Shown here piece after piece: positions 25,724-34,606 of a stretch of 64,000 nt of DNA (its first letter is position 1; every line of letters starts with the position of its first letter). Source of the DNA: an uncultured Selenomonadales bacterium (GTDB lineage: Bacteria; Bacillota; Negativicutes; Selenomonadales; Selenomonadaceae). Where the stretch lies: the NCBI GenBank assembly GCA_947165145.1, contig CAMUZG010000007.1, positions 1 through 64,000 of the forward strand, written 5' to 3'. The position numbers and the translations under genes are program-made. The notes beneath the pieces were generated by a model. It was not told where the DNA came from. It ran no database searches and worked only from the letters and a program-made list of their open reading frames with translations.

Positions 25724-27649
25724 TCAATCTTGCGGACGCGGCTTTCTAATCATGCCGAGAATAAAGCAACCAACGACCGAGCCGATGATAATCGAGAGCA
25801 GATACATAAACGGATTGCCGATTGTCGGGACGACGAAAATGCCGCCGTGAGGAGCCATTAACGTGCAGTCGAACATCATGACAAGTGCGCCTGCCAATGC
25901 CGAACCGACGACGCAAGCCGGTATGACGTGCAACGGGTCGCCCGCCGCGAACGGAATCGCGCCTTCAGTGATGAACGACAAGCCCATGATGATATTCGTC
26001 GCGGTAGTCTTCTGTTCGTTTTTGGTGAACTTGTTCTTGAAGAAAACGGTCGCGAGTGCAATGGCAATCGGGGGAACCATGCCGCCCGCCATCGCCGCTG
26101 CAATGACGTAGTAGTTGCCGTCAGCAAGCAAGCCGACGCCCGTGACGTAAGCAGCTTTGTTCAAAGGACCGCCCATATCGACAGCCATCATGCCGCCGAT
26201 AACCGCGCCCATAACGAGTTTTGCGGAAGGATCCATGTTGGCAAGCGTGTTCTTGAGAGCCTCGTTGATTCCCGCGACGGGAGGACCGATAACGAAGTTG
26301 CAAACCAGACCGATAATCAAGACGCCGAGCAACGGATAGAACAAAATCGGTTTGGTGCCTTCGAGAGACGGAGGCAGAACGCTGAGAGCTTTTTTGAGCC
26401 AGTTGACGACGAAGCCCGCAATGAAACCTGCAAGCAACGCGCCGAGGAAGCCGGAGCCGTTAGCAGCACTCAATGCGCCGCCGACGAAACCTGCCGCCAA
26501 ACCAGGACGGTCAGCGATTGACATCGAGATGAAGCCCGCGAGAACAGGCAACATAAATCCGAAGGACGCGCCGCCGATACCCATGAACGTTGCCGCGGCA
26601 GGAGTGATTGAGCCGAATTTACTGCGCTCTTCAGGCGGCAAGCTGTTCAAGTCAACACTCGCGCCGTCAATCAAGAACGAGATTGCGATTAAGATACCGC
26701 CGCCGATAACGAAGGGCAACATGTGGCTGACGCCGTTCATCAAGTGTTTGTAGACTTGGCGACCGATACTTTCGTTCTCGACGCCACCGCCTGCGTCACC
26801 TGCAGATTCGCCGGCTTTTGCGTGATAAATTGGTGCGGAGCCGCTCAACGCCTTGTCAATGAGTTCGTCGGCTTTGTTGATACCGTCAGCGACTTTGGTG
26901 ATGACGACGTGTTTGCCGTCGAAACGAGCCATTGCGACGTTCTTATCAGCCGCGACGATGATACCGTCAGCTTTGGCGATTTCGTCAGCAGTCAGAACGT
27001 TTTTCGCACCGCCGGAGCCGTTCGTCTCGACTTTGATTGAAATGCCGCGTTTCTTAGCGTGTTGCTCAAGACTTTCAGCCGCCATGAACGTATGCGCGAT
27101 ACCTGTCGGGCAAGCCGTGACCGCAAGAATTTGAATGTGGTCGGCTTTTGATAAGGGCACAGCGTTTGCACTGTCGGTGGGAGCTTGGAACTTGCCGTCT
27201 TCCTTGTCGTCGATGATTTTGAGGAACTCTTCCTTCGTGGACGCCTTAATCAACGCTTCCTTGAAGTCGGGATCCATAACCATCGTAGCGAGCTTCGACA
27301 GAATCATCAAGTGTTCGTCGTTGCCGCCGTCGGGTGCCGCAATTGCGAAGAACAGTCGCGCAGGGTTGCCGTCCATTGACTCGAAGTCAATACCTTTGGG
27401 AATGGTCATTGCGGCGAGACCGGGAGCCTTAACGCCCGACGATTTTGCGTGCGGGGTGGCGATACCGTCGCCGAGACCTGTTGTGCCGGACGCTTCACGA
27501 GCAAAGACATCTTTTTTGTACTGTTCTTTGTTCTTGAGGTTGCCGCCCTTGTCCATCAAGTCAACCAGGTGCGAGATTGCATCCTGTTTGTCCTTGACTT
27601 TGGCACCGAGATCAATGCTCGCATCTTTGAGCAGATCGGTAACTCTCAT
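25724..27649 (-). CDS. fruA: Fructose-specific PTS enzyme IIABC
   Basis: A 641-residue permease that imports fructose while phosphorylating it to fructose-1-phosphate. The N-terminal IIA domain (about 1-150) has GLGDGIATPHAK with its phospho-accepting His. The IIB domain (about 170-270) starts ILAVTACPTGIAHTFMAAE with the active Cys. The IIC domain (about 300-641) is polytopic, with GGILIAISFLIDG at its start and a long membrane region. The ATG is behind GGAGTAGTG. It is the distal gene of the fructose region; fruK and a separate IIAB gene lie upstream, separated by three small secreted-protein genes. Confidence 0.94.
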   Translation of the reverse strand: MRVTDLLKDASIDLGAKVKDKQDAISHLVDLMDKGGNLKNKEQYKKDVFAREASGTTGLGDGIATPHAKSSGVKAPGLAAMTIPKGIDFESMDGNPARLFFAIAAPDGGNDEHLMILSKLATMVMDPDFKEALIKASTKEEFLKIIDDKEDGKFQAPTDSANAVPLSKADHIQILAVTACPTGIAHTFMAAESLEQHAKKRGISIKVETNGSGGAKNVLTADEIAKADGIIVAADKNVAMARFDGKHVVITKVADGINKADELIDKALSGSAPIYHAKAGESAGDAGGGVENESIGRQVYKHLMNGVSHMLPFVIGGGILIAISFLIDGASVDLNSLPPEERSKFGSITPAAATFMGIGGASFGFMLPVLAGFISMSIADRPGLAAGFVGGALSAANGSGFLGALLAGFIAGFVVNWLKKALSVLPPSLEGTKPILFYPLLGVLIIGLVCNFVIGPPVAGINEALKNTLANMDPSAKLVMGAVIGGMMAVDMGGPLNKAAYVTGVGLLADGNYYVIAAAMAGGMVPPIAIALATVFFKNKFTKNEQKTTATNIIMGLSFITEGAIPFAAGDPLHVIPACVVGSALAGALVMMFDCTLMAPHGGIFVVPTIGNPFMYLLSIIIGSVVGCFILGMIRKPRPQD

Positions 27650-27694
27650 AATACACTACTCCTTACTACGAATGAATGAATGATTCCTGTTTAG

Positions 27695-27730
27695 AAACTA
27701 GTTCCTAGTTCCTAGTCCCTAGTCCCTAAG
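27695..27730. repeat. Heptamer tandem repeat (GGAACTA variant)
   Basis: Four and a half tandem 7-mers (CTAGTTC, CTAGTTC, CTAGTCC, CTAGTCC) lie in the 5' region of the IIABC gene. Nearby is a separate GAAT tetramer run. This is the cleanest tandem array of the family. Confidence 0.75.
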
Positions 27731-27777
27731 CTATTTCAATCGGCGATAAAAGGTTGCCGACTGTTAACGATAAAATT

Positions 27778-28170
27778 TTAGCCGCGTGCGTTTGCGGAAA
27801 GTTCGTAGCTTGAACCGTTGAACCAAATACTCAACCGCCACGTATCAAGCAAATCGACGTTGTACCAAGTGATAGTCTCGGCACCTTCGCCGGCGAATTG
27901 AATTTTGATTTTGTACATGGAATTGTTTGGGTTGTAGCGGATTGACCTGTAGTCGCCGCAATTCATGATTTCGGTACCGACGAGGTCTTCGCCCCAATCT
28001 TCACGTTGCATCGGCACGGCGTACAGGAATGCGATTGACATGTCGGTATCGTTGACGATTTCGCAGGGGTCGGTGTCCGCCGCGAAAGCTGACGTGTACG
28101 ACGCCGCGACAATGAACGTTGCCAACAGGAAACTCCGCACGGTCATTGATAAAGTGTTGCGGATAATCAC
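27778..28170 (-). CDS. Small exported protein, DWG-motif paralogue 1
   Basis: A 130-residue exported protein. The signal peptide ends at SAFA (about residue 31). The mature part shows CEIVNDTDMSIAFLYAVP, EDWGEDLVG, GDYRSIRY and a C-terminal WRLSIWF segment. It is homologous to the next two genes. The pattern (a small beta-rich domain with IVNxTG...LYxVP...DWGxDLxG...GxxRSIxY) matches a widespread but functionally uncharacterised family of small secreted proteins, as far as can be judged without a search. The likely start is the GTG at 28170, ten bases after GGAGG; the ORF-track TTG overlaps the ribosome binding site. It sits inside the fructose operon. Confidence 0.7.
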   Translation of the reverse strand: MIIRNTLSMTVRSFLLATFIVAASYTSAFAADTDPCEIVNDTDMSIAFLYAVPMQREDWGEDLVGTEIMNCGDYRSIRYNPNNSMYKIKIQFAGEGAETITWYNVDLLDTWRLSIWFNGSSYELSANARG

Positions 28171-28206
28171 GATAAACAAACCTCCTCAAGTTGCGCCAAA
28201 AAAAAT

Positions 28207-28578
28207 TCAGCCACGCGCGTTTTTGGAACATGTGCCGTCTTGGTTGATACTGATTCGCCACGCGTCAAGCAAATCGACAAAGTCAACGCCTTTGCGGGTA
28301 ATCGTCGTGCCGTCAGCGAATTCGACTTTGAGCTTGTAGCGAATGTATGACGTATCGTAATTGATTGAGCGTCTGTCGCCCTGATTCATCACGCCGCTAC
28401 CGACAAGGTCATTGCCCCAATCTTTTTTCTGCACGGGGACGAAATACAGCGACATAATTGGTTTGCCCGTCTCGTTGACGATTTCGAGAGGCTCAGTTAT
28501 TCCCGCGAAAGTTGAGTTTTGCAACGCCGCGACAATGAACGCCGCCATTAGGAAAACTCGCATAAATTGTTTCAGCAT
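28207..28578 (-). CDS. Small exported protein, DWG-motif paralogue 2
   Basis: A 123-residue exported protein. The signal peptide ends at STFA. The mature domain has LEIVNETGKPIMSLYFVPV, KDWGNDLVGSG, GDRRSINY and YKLKVEFADG, parallel to its neighbours. The two-cysteine pattern of paralogue 1 is not conserved (one Cys near the C-terminus), so a shared disulfide is unlikely. The ATG at 28578 is preceded by AAGGCGG; the ORF-track start is 26 codons too long. It ends in the same NARG as paralogue 1, supporting a recent duplication. Confidence 0.7.
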   Translation of the reverse strand: MLKQFMRVFLMAAFIVAALQNSTFAGITEPLEIVNETGKPIMSLYFVPVQKKDWGNDLVGSGVMNQGDRRSINYDTSYIRYKLKVEFADGTTITRKGVDFVDLLDAWRISINQDGTCSKNARG

Positions 28579-28702
28579 AGGCATTCCGCCTTTCGGATAA
28601 CGACGTTGATAAATTTGTTTAAAATCGGCTCGGAAAATTTTCGTTGAGATTGTCATTGGACGCCGTCAATCGCGCCTGCTCGTGTGGTTTCCATTCATGC
28701 CA

Positions 28703-29067
28703 TCAGCTACCATAAGGCGTAACTTTTATCCAACCGACATTGTTCAAATCGAGACTGTTCCAATATTTGTATGTACCGTTCGAGAACTCTGCTTTGACTT
28801 TCACATAACGGATATCGTTAGAGAAGTTTACGGTGAAAATATTTCCATTTGGAATGGAACCAATATTTCTTCCCCAACCGTCATAGTACGATGCAACAGC
28901 GTAAAGTCTAGTAACAGTTTGACCAGATTCATTTACTATGGCGAGTTGCCTTGCAAAAGCTGATGTTTGAACCGCCGTGACGAGGAACGCCGCCAAAACG
29001 AAAACTCTGACGAGCGTCGCGATATAGCTACGCGTTATAGCTTCGGGGGGGTATTGAATCCTTTCAT
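28703..29067 (-). pseudogene. DWG-motif paralogue 3, frameshifted in a C7 tract
   Basis: The 3' part (28703-28996, in the ORF track) encodes most of the signal peptide (ending SAFA) and a mature domain with AIVNESGQTVTRLYAVA, GWGRNIGS and YVKVKAEFSNG. The only good start is the ATG at 29067, nine bases after GAGGAGG, but its frame hits TAA after ten codons. Adding one C to the CCCCCCC tract (29045-29051 on the + strand) would fuse both frames into a complete signal peptide and protein. It is a pseudogene, a phase-variable gene in the OFF state, or a sequencing error in the homopolymer. Base composition is more AT-rich than its neighbours. Confidence 0.7.
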
Positions 29068-29131
29068 AATAATCAACCTCCTCAAGGTGAATCAGAAAAC
29101 ACTTCGGTCGAATTTCCGAGCCGACCTTAAT

Positions 29132-30010
29132 TCATGAGAAAATACTTTTGATTTTGTTAAAGATTTTTTCGCCGAGAGTCTCGTCGTCTTCGGTAGCTTG
29201 GAAAGGTTGCGCTTGACCTGCTTTGATTCGATTGAAAAGTTGTTCGGGCTTGCGAATACCTGTGCCGACCGAAGTCGTAATCATAAGCTTGCCGTCGAAA
29301 CGTTTCATTGGAATTTTTTTGCTTGCCGCGATGATGACGTAATCGGCGTGTTTGATTTCTTCGTCGCTGAGCGCGTGATAAACTCCCGCCGCACCGTGAA
29401 CTTCAACGCGAATATTCAAGCCCATTTTCTCGGCGCAATTCTTAAGAGCTTCGCGAGCCATAAACGACGATGAAATTCCCGTCGGGCAAGCAGTGACGGC
29501 GATAATCTTCGTGTGCGCGGCAACGTCGGGTTCGGGCATTTCGTTGCGGGAGCGTTCGGCTTCTTTCTGGTCAATGATTCGGATAATGTCGGCGGGCGTC
29601 TCTGCCTTGATGAGATTTTCCTTGAAGGTATCGTCCATCAACAGCACGGCAAGGCGTCCCATATTCGTCATTGCTTCGTCATCAGCCTTTTCGGGAGCCG
29701 CGAACAGCAACAACAACCGCGCAGGTTTTTCGTCGAGTGAATGAAAATCGACGCCTTCGGGCACCGTGATGATTGAGATTGACGGCTTCTTGACGGAACT
29801 GTTTTGAGCGTGCGGCGTCGCCAGACCGTTAGCCAGACCTGTTGAGCCTTGAGCTTCACGCTTGAGCACGTCGCGTTTGACGATTGCTTTGTCGCGAATT
29901 GTGCCCGCAGTCATCAGCAAATCAACGAGCATGTCGATAGCGTCGTTCTTGTCGGTCGGGTGCACGTTGAGCGCAATGGATTTTTTTGAAATGAAGTTTG
30001 TGATTTTCAA
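29132..30010 (-). CDS. Fructose-type PTS enzyme IIAB (no IIC)
   Basis: A 292-residue protein with only the two cytosolic phosphotransfer domains of a fructose PTS. The IIA domain has GLANGLATPHAQ with the phospho-His (about residue 60). The IIB domain begins IIAVTACPTGISSSFMARE with the active-site Cys (about residue 185). It parallels the same two domains of the IIABC protein in order and spacing, so it may feed phosphate to that permease's IIC domain or serve regulation. The start is a TTG behind AAGGAGG; the ORF-track start is 9 codons too early. It lies 36 bp after fruK. Confidence 0.9.
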   Translation of the reverse strand: MKITNFISKKSIALNVHPTDKNDAIDMLVDLLMTAGTIRDKAIVKRDVLKREAQGSTGLANGLATPHAQNSSVKKPSISIITVPEGVDFHSLDEKPARLLLLFAAPEKADDEAMTNMGRLAVLLMDDTFKENLIKAETPADIIRIIDQKEAERSRNEMPEPDVAAHTKIIAVTACPTGISSSFMAREALKNCAEKMGLNIRVEVHGAAGVYHALSDEEIKHADYVIIAASKKIPMKRFDGKLMITTSVGTGIRKPEQLFNRIKAGQAQPFQATEDDETLGEKIFNKIKSIFS

Positions 30011-30046
30011 GTGAATACCTCCTTTGTCATTGGGCAAGGGAGCATT

Positions 30047-30961
30047 TTATTTTTTGAGCGATTTGAGCAAAGCCTCGACTTCGGGACGTGTGGCGAGATT
30101 TTCCGAGAATGCAGACGCTGAGCCCGTGCAAAGACCCATTAAGAATGCTTTTTCGTAATCGCCGTTGCTTTCGGTGTAGCCTGCGACGAAACCTGCAACC
30201 ATTGAATCGCCCGCGCCGACCGAGTTAACAAGCGTACCTTTCGGGGCTTCGGATTTGAAGAACGTTTCGCCGCCTTCGGGAACGAAAATTGCACCGTCAC
30301 CGGCCATTGAAATGAGAACGTTACGTGCGCCCATATCCTGCAATTTTTTCGCGTAGGTGACAATTTCTTCGTCAGTCTTGAGTTTGACGCCGAACATGTC
30401 GCCGAGTTCGTGATTGTTCGGTTTGATGAGCCAAGGGTTGAACTTCAAGACTTTGAGCAACAGACCTTTTTCCGCGTCGACGACGAAACGAATGCCCTTG
30501 CCCTGCAGACGTGAAAGCGTTTGTTCGTACATGTCGTCGGGGAGCGTGTTGGGGATTGAGCCGCTCAAAATAAGCGTGTCACCTTCTCCGAGTTTTTCGA
30601 GTTTTGCAAAGAGTTCTTCGCGTTTGGCTTCGCTGATTTTGGGACCTTGACCGTTGATTTCGGTTTCAACGTCGGCTTTGACTTTGACGTTGATGCGGGA
30701 GAACCCTTCATCGAGCTTGACGAAGTCATCTGCGGCGTTGAAGTCGCGGAGCTGACGAACAATTTCGTCGCCCGTGAAGCCGGCAAGGAAACCTGTTGCC
30801 GTGGACTTGTGCCCGAGATTGCCCAAGACGATTGAGACGTTGACGCCTTTGCCGCCGCCGAGAACTTGCTCGTAAGTCACGCGGTTAATTGCGCCCGTCG
30901 TGAGTTTGTCGAGGCGAATGATGTAGTCAATCGCGGGATTGAAAGTTACGGTGTAAATCAT
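30047..30961 (-). CDS. fruK: 1-phosphofructokinase
   Basis: A PfkB-family kinase of 304 residues that phosphorylates fructose-1-phosphate to fructose-1,6-bisphosphate. It starts with IYTVTFNPAIDYI, has GGGKGVNVSIVLGNLG near residue 37, and the catalytic GAGDSMVAGFVAG near residue 250. It is first in the fructose operon behind a strong promoter. The neighbouring PTS genes confirm the pathway. No fruR-type regulator gene lies in the window. Confidence 0.95.
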   Translation of the reverse strand: MIYTVTFNPAIDYIIRLDKLTTGAINRVTYEQVLGGGKGVNVSIVLGNLGHKSTATGFLAGFTGDEIVRQLRDFNAADDFVKLDEGFSRINVKVKADVETEINGQGPKISEAKREELFAKLEKLGEGDTLILSGSIPNTLPDDMYEQTLSRLQGKGIRFVVDAEKGLLLKVLKFNPWLIKPNNHELGDMFGVKLKTDEEIVTYAKKLQDMGARNVLISMAGDGAIFVPEGGETFFKSEAPKGTLVNSVGAGDSMVAGFVAGYTESNGDYEKAFLMGLCTGSASAFSENLATRPEVEALLKSLKK

Positions 30962-31007
30962 CTAAAGTTCCCCCTTGTGAAAAAAATTGATTGAAAATTC
31001 TTGTGCG

Positions 31008-31036
31008 ATTATACAACAGGGCATTGCACTTTTCAA
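31008..31036 (-). promoter_or_regulatory. Promoter of the fruK operon
   Basis: On the minus strand TTGAAA, 17 bp, TATAAT. The start codon lies about 45 bp downstream. No clear operator palindrome was found around it. Confidence 0.8.
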
Positions 31037-31044
31037 GGCGGCAA

Positions 31045-31100
31045 GTCAATTAGGAGTTAGAAATCAATTAGGAATTATCATGCTAAAACCTAAAACCTAA
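31045..31100. repeat. Heptamer-type intergenic repeat
   Basis: AATTAGGAGTTAG, AATTAGGAATTAT and CTAAAACCTAAAACCTAA units fill the gap after the lonC stop codon. Confidence 0.55.
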
Positions 31101-33143
31101 CTACTTCGTCAACATTTCAAGTTCTTCGGGCGTGACTTTCGTCGAGGAAATTTTTTCTATCGTGTCATCATTGTCAGCGGGCGGCGTGACCATCGGATAA
31201 ACCGTGTCGTTCTCCGCGTCGACGAATTCGACTGGGTCTGCGAAAATTTTTTTAAAGGCAGTTTCCGCCGTGTCGACAGCAAAAATTTTCAAGCCGAGAT
31301 GTCCGTGCGGAATGTCCTTGGCGTTTTCTTTCGGAATGACCAAAGTTTTAATGCCCGCCTGTTTTGCGCCGTAAGCTTTCTCGTTGACGCCGCCGACAGG
31401 ACGAACTCGACCTTGCAACGAAATTTCGCCCGTGACAGCTACGTCTTGCCGAATGCGTTTGCCCGTGACTGCGCTCACCAACGCCGCAAGAATCGCCGTG
31501 CCTGCGCTGGGTCCGTCGATATTGCCGCCGCCGATAACGTTGATGTGCACGTCGAAATCGTGAATGTCTTTGCCCGTCACGCGCCGCAGAACACTTGCCG
31601 CATTGAAAACGGAATCCTTCGCCATGGAGCCGGCGGTCTCGTTGAAACGAATCGTGCCTTTGCCCTTCTCGGCGGGGAAAACGACAGCTTCAATCTCGAT
31701 GACGGAGCCGATAAATCCGCTCACGCCCAAGCCGAAGATGTGCCCGACAGTCGCTTTGCTCGACGCTTTTCGCGTGACGAATTGATAAAGCCGACTGACC
31801 TGCGCCACTTCGTAAACGTCGCTCTTTTCGATTTTAATCGGGCGGTCAATATGCAGAACTTTTTCTTCGTCGCGGTCGAGTGCAAGACTGTAGGCGTCTG
31901 CAAGAATGTTAATTGCCTTGCGTCCTTCGATTGTGTATTCGCTGATGATTTCGGCTAAACCGTCTTCAAGTTCGACATTGAGTTTTCGGGCGGCATTGTT
32001 GATGATGTCGACGATATGCGCGGGCGTCAACGGCTCAAAATAAATTTCTGCACAACGCGAACGCAACGCAGGATTTAACGACGCGGCATCACGAGTTGTC
32101 GCACCGATTAGCACGAAGTCAGCGGGAGCACCGTTATCGAACAGCATTTTGACGTAAGGCGGGACACGTTCATCAGTCGGGTCGTAGTAGCTTGACTCGA
32201 AGAAAACGCGCTTATCTTCCAAAACTTTAAGCAACTTGTTCTGGAGCATGATGTCCATTTCGCCGATTTCGTCGATGAACAAAATACCGCCGTGAGCGTC
32301 CGTGACGAGACCTGGCTTTGGTTCGGGAATGCCGCCGTCAGCAAGTTGACGTTGTGCGCCTTGATAAATCGGGTCGTGCACTGAGCCGATAAGCGGATTA
32401 GTCACGTCGCGAGGATCCCAGCGTAAAGTTGTGCCATCAGTCTCGATAAATGGCGCGTCTTCAGCAAATGGACTTAGTTCCGAGCCGCAAACAGCCTCCA
32501 ACACGAGCCGCGCAGCTGTAGTTTTGCCGACACCCGGCGGACCGTACAGAATCAAATGTTGCGGATAAGGCGACGCGAGCTTTGACCGTAGCGATTTAAC
32601 AGCGCGTTCTTGCCCGACGATTTCTTCCAACGATTGCGGTCGGAGTAGCTCCATAACGGATTGCGTCAAGTGAATGTCTTCAAGCTCCTGCAACTCTTCA
32701 CGCTTCTTGATGTCGTGCGGCGTCTCGAAATTGCCTTCTTCGCGCAGAATTTGCAACCGCATATCTTTGACGTACTCTTGATGATCCTTTTCGAGTTTCT
32801 CGGAGATTTTGCGTTCGATTTTGTCTTCGACTTGCCGACGAGCCATGATGTCCGCGATGAGTTCGGATAGCGCGACGATTTGTCCTTGAATTTCTGAACG
32901 TGACGGCGGCGGGTAAAGCGTAGGATTTTCTTCGAGAATGCGGCGCAGTGCCAAAACTCTTTCTGCGGGGTCGTTTGAACGCATGTAACGTAGCGCGTCC
33001 ATTTTGCCCGCTTGCAAGACCAATCTGTCCGAGCCCATCACGTCGACCAAAATTGCATAGAGCGCGGAAATTTCTCGGTCAAGGTCGGTTTCTTGTCGTG
33101 GCGGCGGAGGATCGTCCTTACCGCCGAAAAATTTTCTGAACAT
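31101..33143 (-). CDS. lonC: Lon family ATP-dependent protease (LonC type)
   Basis: A 680-residue AAA+ protease. The N-terminal 160 residues are helical and charged (no classic LAN domain). Walker A GPPGVGKTT is at 201-209, with the Walker B ILFIDEIGEMD about 100 residues later. The C-terminal protease domain has the catalytic Ser in DGPSAGTAI and the Lys in EKAYGAKQAG. This layout matches the group described from spore-forming Firmicutes as Lon-like protease C. It sits 3 bp after rplI, so both share the rplI promoter. Whether it degrades proteins here or serves a narrower role is unknown. Confidence 0.9.
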   Translation of the reverse strand: MFRKFFGGKDDPPPPRQETDLDREISALYAILVDVMGSDRLVLQAGKMDALRYMRSNDPAERVLALRRILEENPTLYPPPSRSEIQGQIVALSELIADIMARRQVEDKIERKISEKLEKDHQEYVKDMRLQILREEGNFETPHDIKKREELQELEDIHLTQSVMELLRPQSLEEIVGQERAVKSLRSKLASPYPQHLILYGPPGVGKTTAARLVLEAVCGSELSPFAEDAPFIETDGTTLRWDPRDVTNPLIGSVHDPIYQGAQRQLADGGIPEPKPGLVTDAHGGILFIDEIGEMDIMLQNKLLKVLEDKRVFFESSYYDPTDERVPPYVKMLFDNGAPADFVLIGATTRDAASLNPALRSRCAEIYFEPLTPAHIVDIINNAARKLNVELEDGLAEIISEYTIEGRKAINILADAYSLALDRDEEKVLHIDRPIKIEKSDVYEVAQVSRLYQFVTRKASSKATVGHIFGLGVSGFIGSVIEIEAVVFPAEKGKGTIRFNETAGSMAKDSVFNAASVLRRVTGKDIHDFDVHINVIGGGNIDGPSAGTAILAALVSAVTGKRIRQDVAVTGEISLQGRVRPVGGVNEKAYGAKQAGIKTLVIPKENAKDIPHGHLGLKIFAVDTAETAFKKIFADPVEFVDAENDTVYPMVTPPADNDDTIEKISSTKVTPEELEMLTK

Positions 33144-33145
33144 GA

Positions 33146-33592
33146 TTAACCTTCAACGACTTCGACTTTGATTTTCGTCGTGACTTCGGGATGAAGTTTG
33201 ATAACCGCATCGAAGACGCCGACGCCGGTCACTTCGCCGAGCACGGAAATTTTGCGCTTGTCGACGTTGAGCGCGTGATTTTGTTGGAGAGCTTTGGCGA
33301 CATCAGAACCGCCGACCGAGCCGAAAAGTTTGCCGTCCTTGCCGAGTTTGACGGGGATTTTGACGGAAATTTTTTCGAGCTGTGCGCCGAGCAGTTTAGC
33401 CTCGTCAGCTTCCTTTTGCAGTTTGCGAGCTTTGTTTTCAGCGTTGACTTTGGCGGTGTTCAAGTTGGCAACGGTTGCGTCGACAGCCAATTTTCTCGGC
33501 AAAAGGTAGTTGCGACCGTAACCGTCAGCGACTTCGACAATATCGCCTTTCGCGCCGACTTTTTTTACGTCTGCTTGCAATATAACTTTCAT
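33146..33592 (-). CDS. rplI: 50S ribosomal protein L9
   Basis: L9 (148 residues) begins MKVILQADVKKVGAKGDIVEV, then GYGRNYLLPRKLA and the long connecting helix, with a C-terminal rRNA-binding domain (KLFGSVGGSDVAKAL). Full length. The ATG follows AAAGGAGG. First gene of the rplI-lonC unit. Confidence 0.97.
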   Translation of the reverse strand: MKVILQADVKKVGAKGDIVEVADGYGRNYLLPRKLAVDATVANLNTAKVNAENKARKLQKEADEAKLLGAQLEKISVKIPVKLGKDGKLFGSVGGSDVAKALQQNHALNVDKRKISVLGEVTGVGVFDAVIKLHPEVTTKIKVEVVEG

Positions 33593-33626
33593 TTCAGTGG
33601 AGCCTCCTTTAATGTTGTCGCCGCAT

Positions 33627-33655
33627 ATCTTACCAGATAAAGGCGTTTATGTTAA
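33627..33655 (-). promoter_or_regulatory. Promoter of rplI-lonC
   Basis: On the minus strand TTAACA, 17 bp, TAAGAT with an upstream TGG (extended -10), about 35-40 bp before the rplI start. Confidence 0.7.
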
Positions 33656-33658
33656 GCG

Positions 33659-34591
33659 TCAATGATTTTTGCGAGATTTGCCGCGTGCATTGTAGCGCAG
33701 GAGCAGTGCTTGATCCGCCAGATTGAATTGCAAATCGAGGAGCGTTTGTCGAATGATTGTTGGCGTGAGTTTATCGGGCGGCAATCTTTTTTCCAACATG
33801 ACCAATTTTCTTACGTCGGGCGTGTCTTCTTCGCCGAAACGAATTGCTCCCGCGACTTTTTGTATCAGTGACGCCCGCGCAGAGTCAATCACGTCGAACG
33901 AACACTCATTGCGCATTTGCGGCATTTCTTCAAGCAAAAGCCGTTGCACGTCGCGATAATTCAGCCACGGGTTGTCGTAAAGAATTTTGTAAATTTCCTT
34001 GACCATCGCCTCATGCTGCTTGATTCGGCACACTTCGCAAAAATTTTCTTGCGGCGGACAAAGCACATCGCACGACGCGCATTTATGCCAACCTGTCGCC
34101 AAACGAAACTTTTGCAACCGCGCACGACTTATCAACGTCTGCTTGACCGTCTGCCGAAGATTTTCGTTGGAAATTTTTGACGCCTGCTCTTCGCAACGTT
34201 TGACCTCTTCGTCCGTCAATTCAATCTGCTCAAGCGTAAGTGTCGACTTGTTAACCTGCGCGGACTCGTCGCGAAATTCTTGCGGCAAATCGGCGACTTG
34301 ATAGGCTTTGGCAAGGCGAATCTCCTTGACAATCGGCTCATCTTCGTTGAAGGCGGTGTTAATCGCGTCAATGATTTCCTCGGTGAAAAATTTCAGCTGG
34401 TCTTTGAAAGCGGCGTTGCTCACATAAACGAAAAGAACCGCGTGTTCAAGCGCAACAGGCTTGACTTTCGCGGCAATGCATTCGTCAACAAGTTTGTTCC
34501 AATCGTGAATAATTTCCTGGCAAACAAATTTTTGGTACTGTTCTGGACCGAGCGCGCGCATTTTTTCACGCATAAATTTCCGCATTTGCAA
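33659..34591 (-). CDS. DUF721 (DciA-like) protein with zinc ribbon
   Basis: A 310-residue protein. The N-terminal 100 residues have the DUF721/DciA pattern (WNKLVDECIAAKVKPVAL, VLFVYVSNAAFKDQLKF). DciA proteins help load the replicative helicase in bacteria lacking DnaC. After a helical linker, a zinc-ribbon-like CASCDVLCPPQENFCEVC lies near residue 185, followed by a long helical tail. The combination is longer than a typical DciA (about 100-180 residues). The start is a TTG behind GGAGGTG; the ATG two codons later is an alternative. It follows the acyltransferase gene by 15 bp. Confidence 0.8.
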   Translation of the reverse strand: MQMRKFMREKMRALGPEQYQKFVCQEIIHDWNKLVDECIAAKVKPVALEHAVLFVYVSNAAFKDQLKFFTEEIIDAINTAFNEDEPIVKEIRLAKAYQVADLPQEFRDESAQVNKSTLTLEQIELTDEEVKRCEEQASKISNENLRQTVKQTLISRARLQKFRLATGWHKCASCDVLCPPQENFCEVCRIKQHEAMVKEIYKILYDNPWLNYRDVQRLLLEEMPQMRNECSFDVIDSARASLIQKVAGAIRFGEEDTPDVRKLVMLEKRLPPDKLTPTIIRQTLLDLQFNLADQALLLRYNARGKSRKNH

Positions 34592-34606
34592 TCGCGAACA
34601 CCTCCG

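Noticed and set aside
27695-27730. Possible CRISPR-like array in the heptamer repeats
   Set aside because: The units are 7 bp, directly adjacent, and have no spacers or cas genes nearby.
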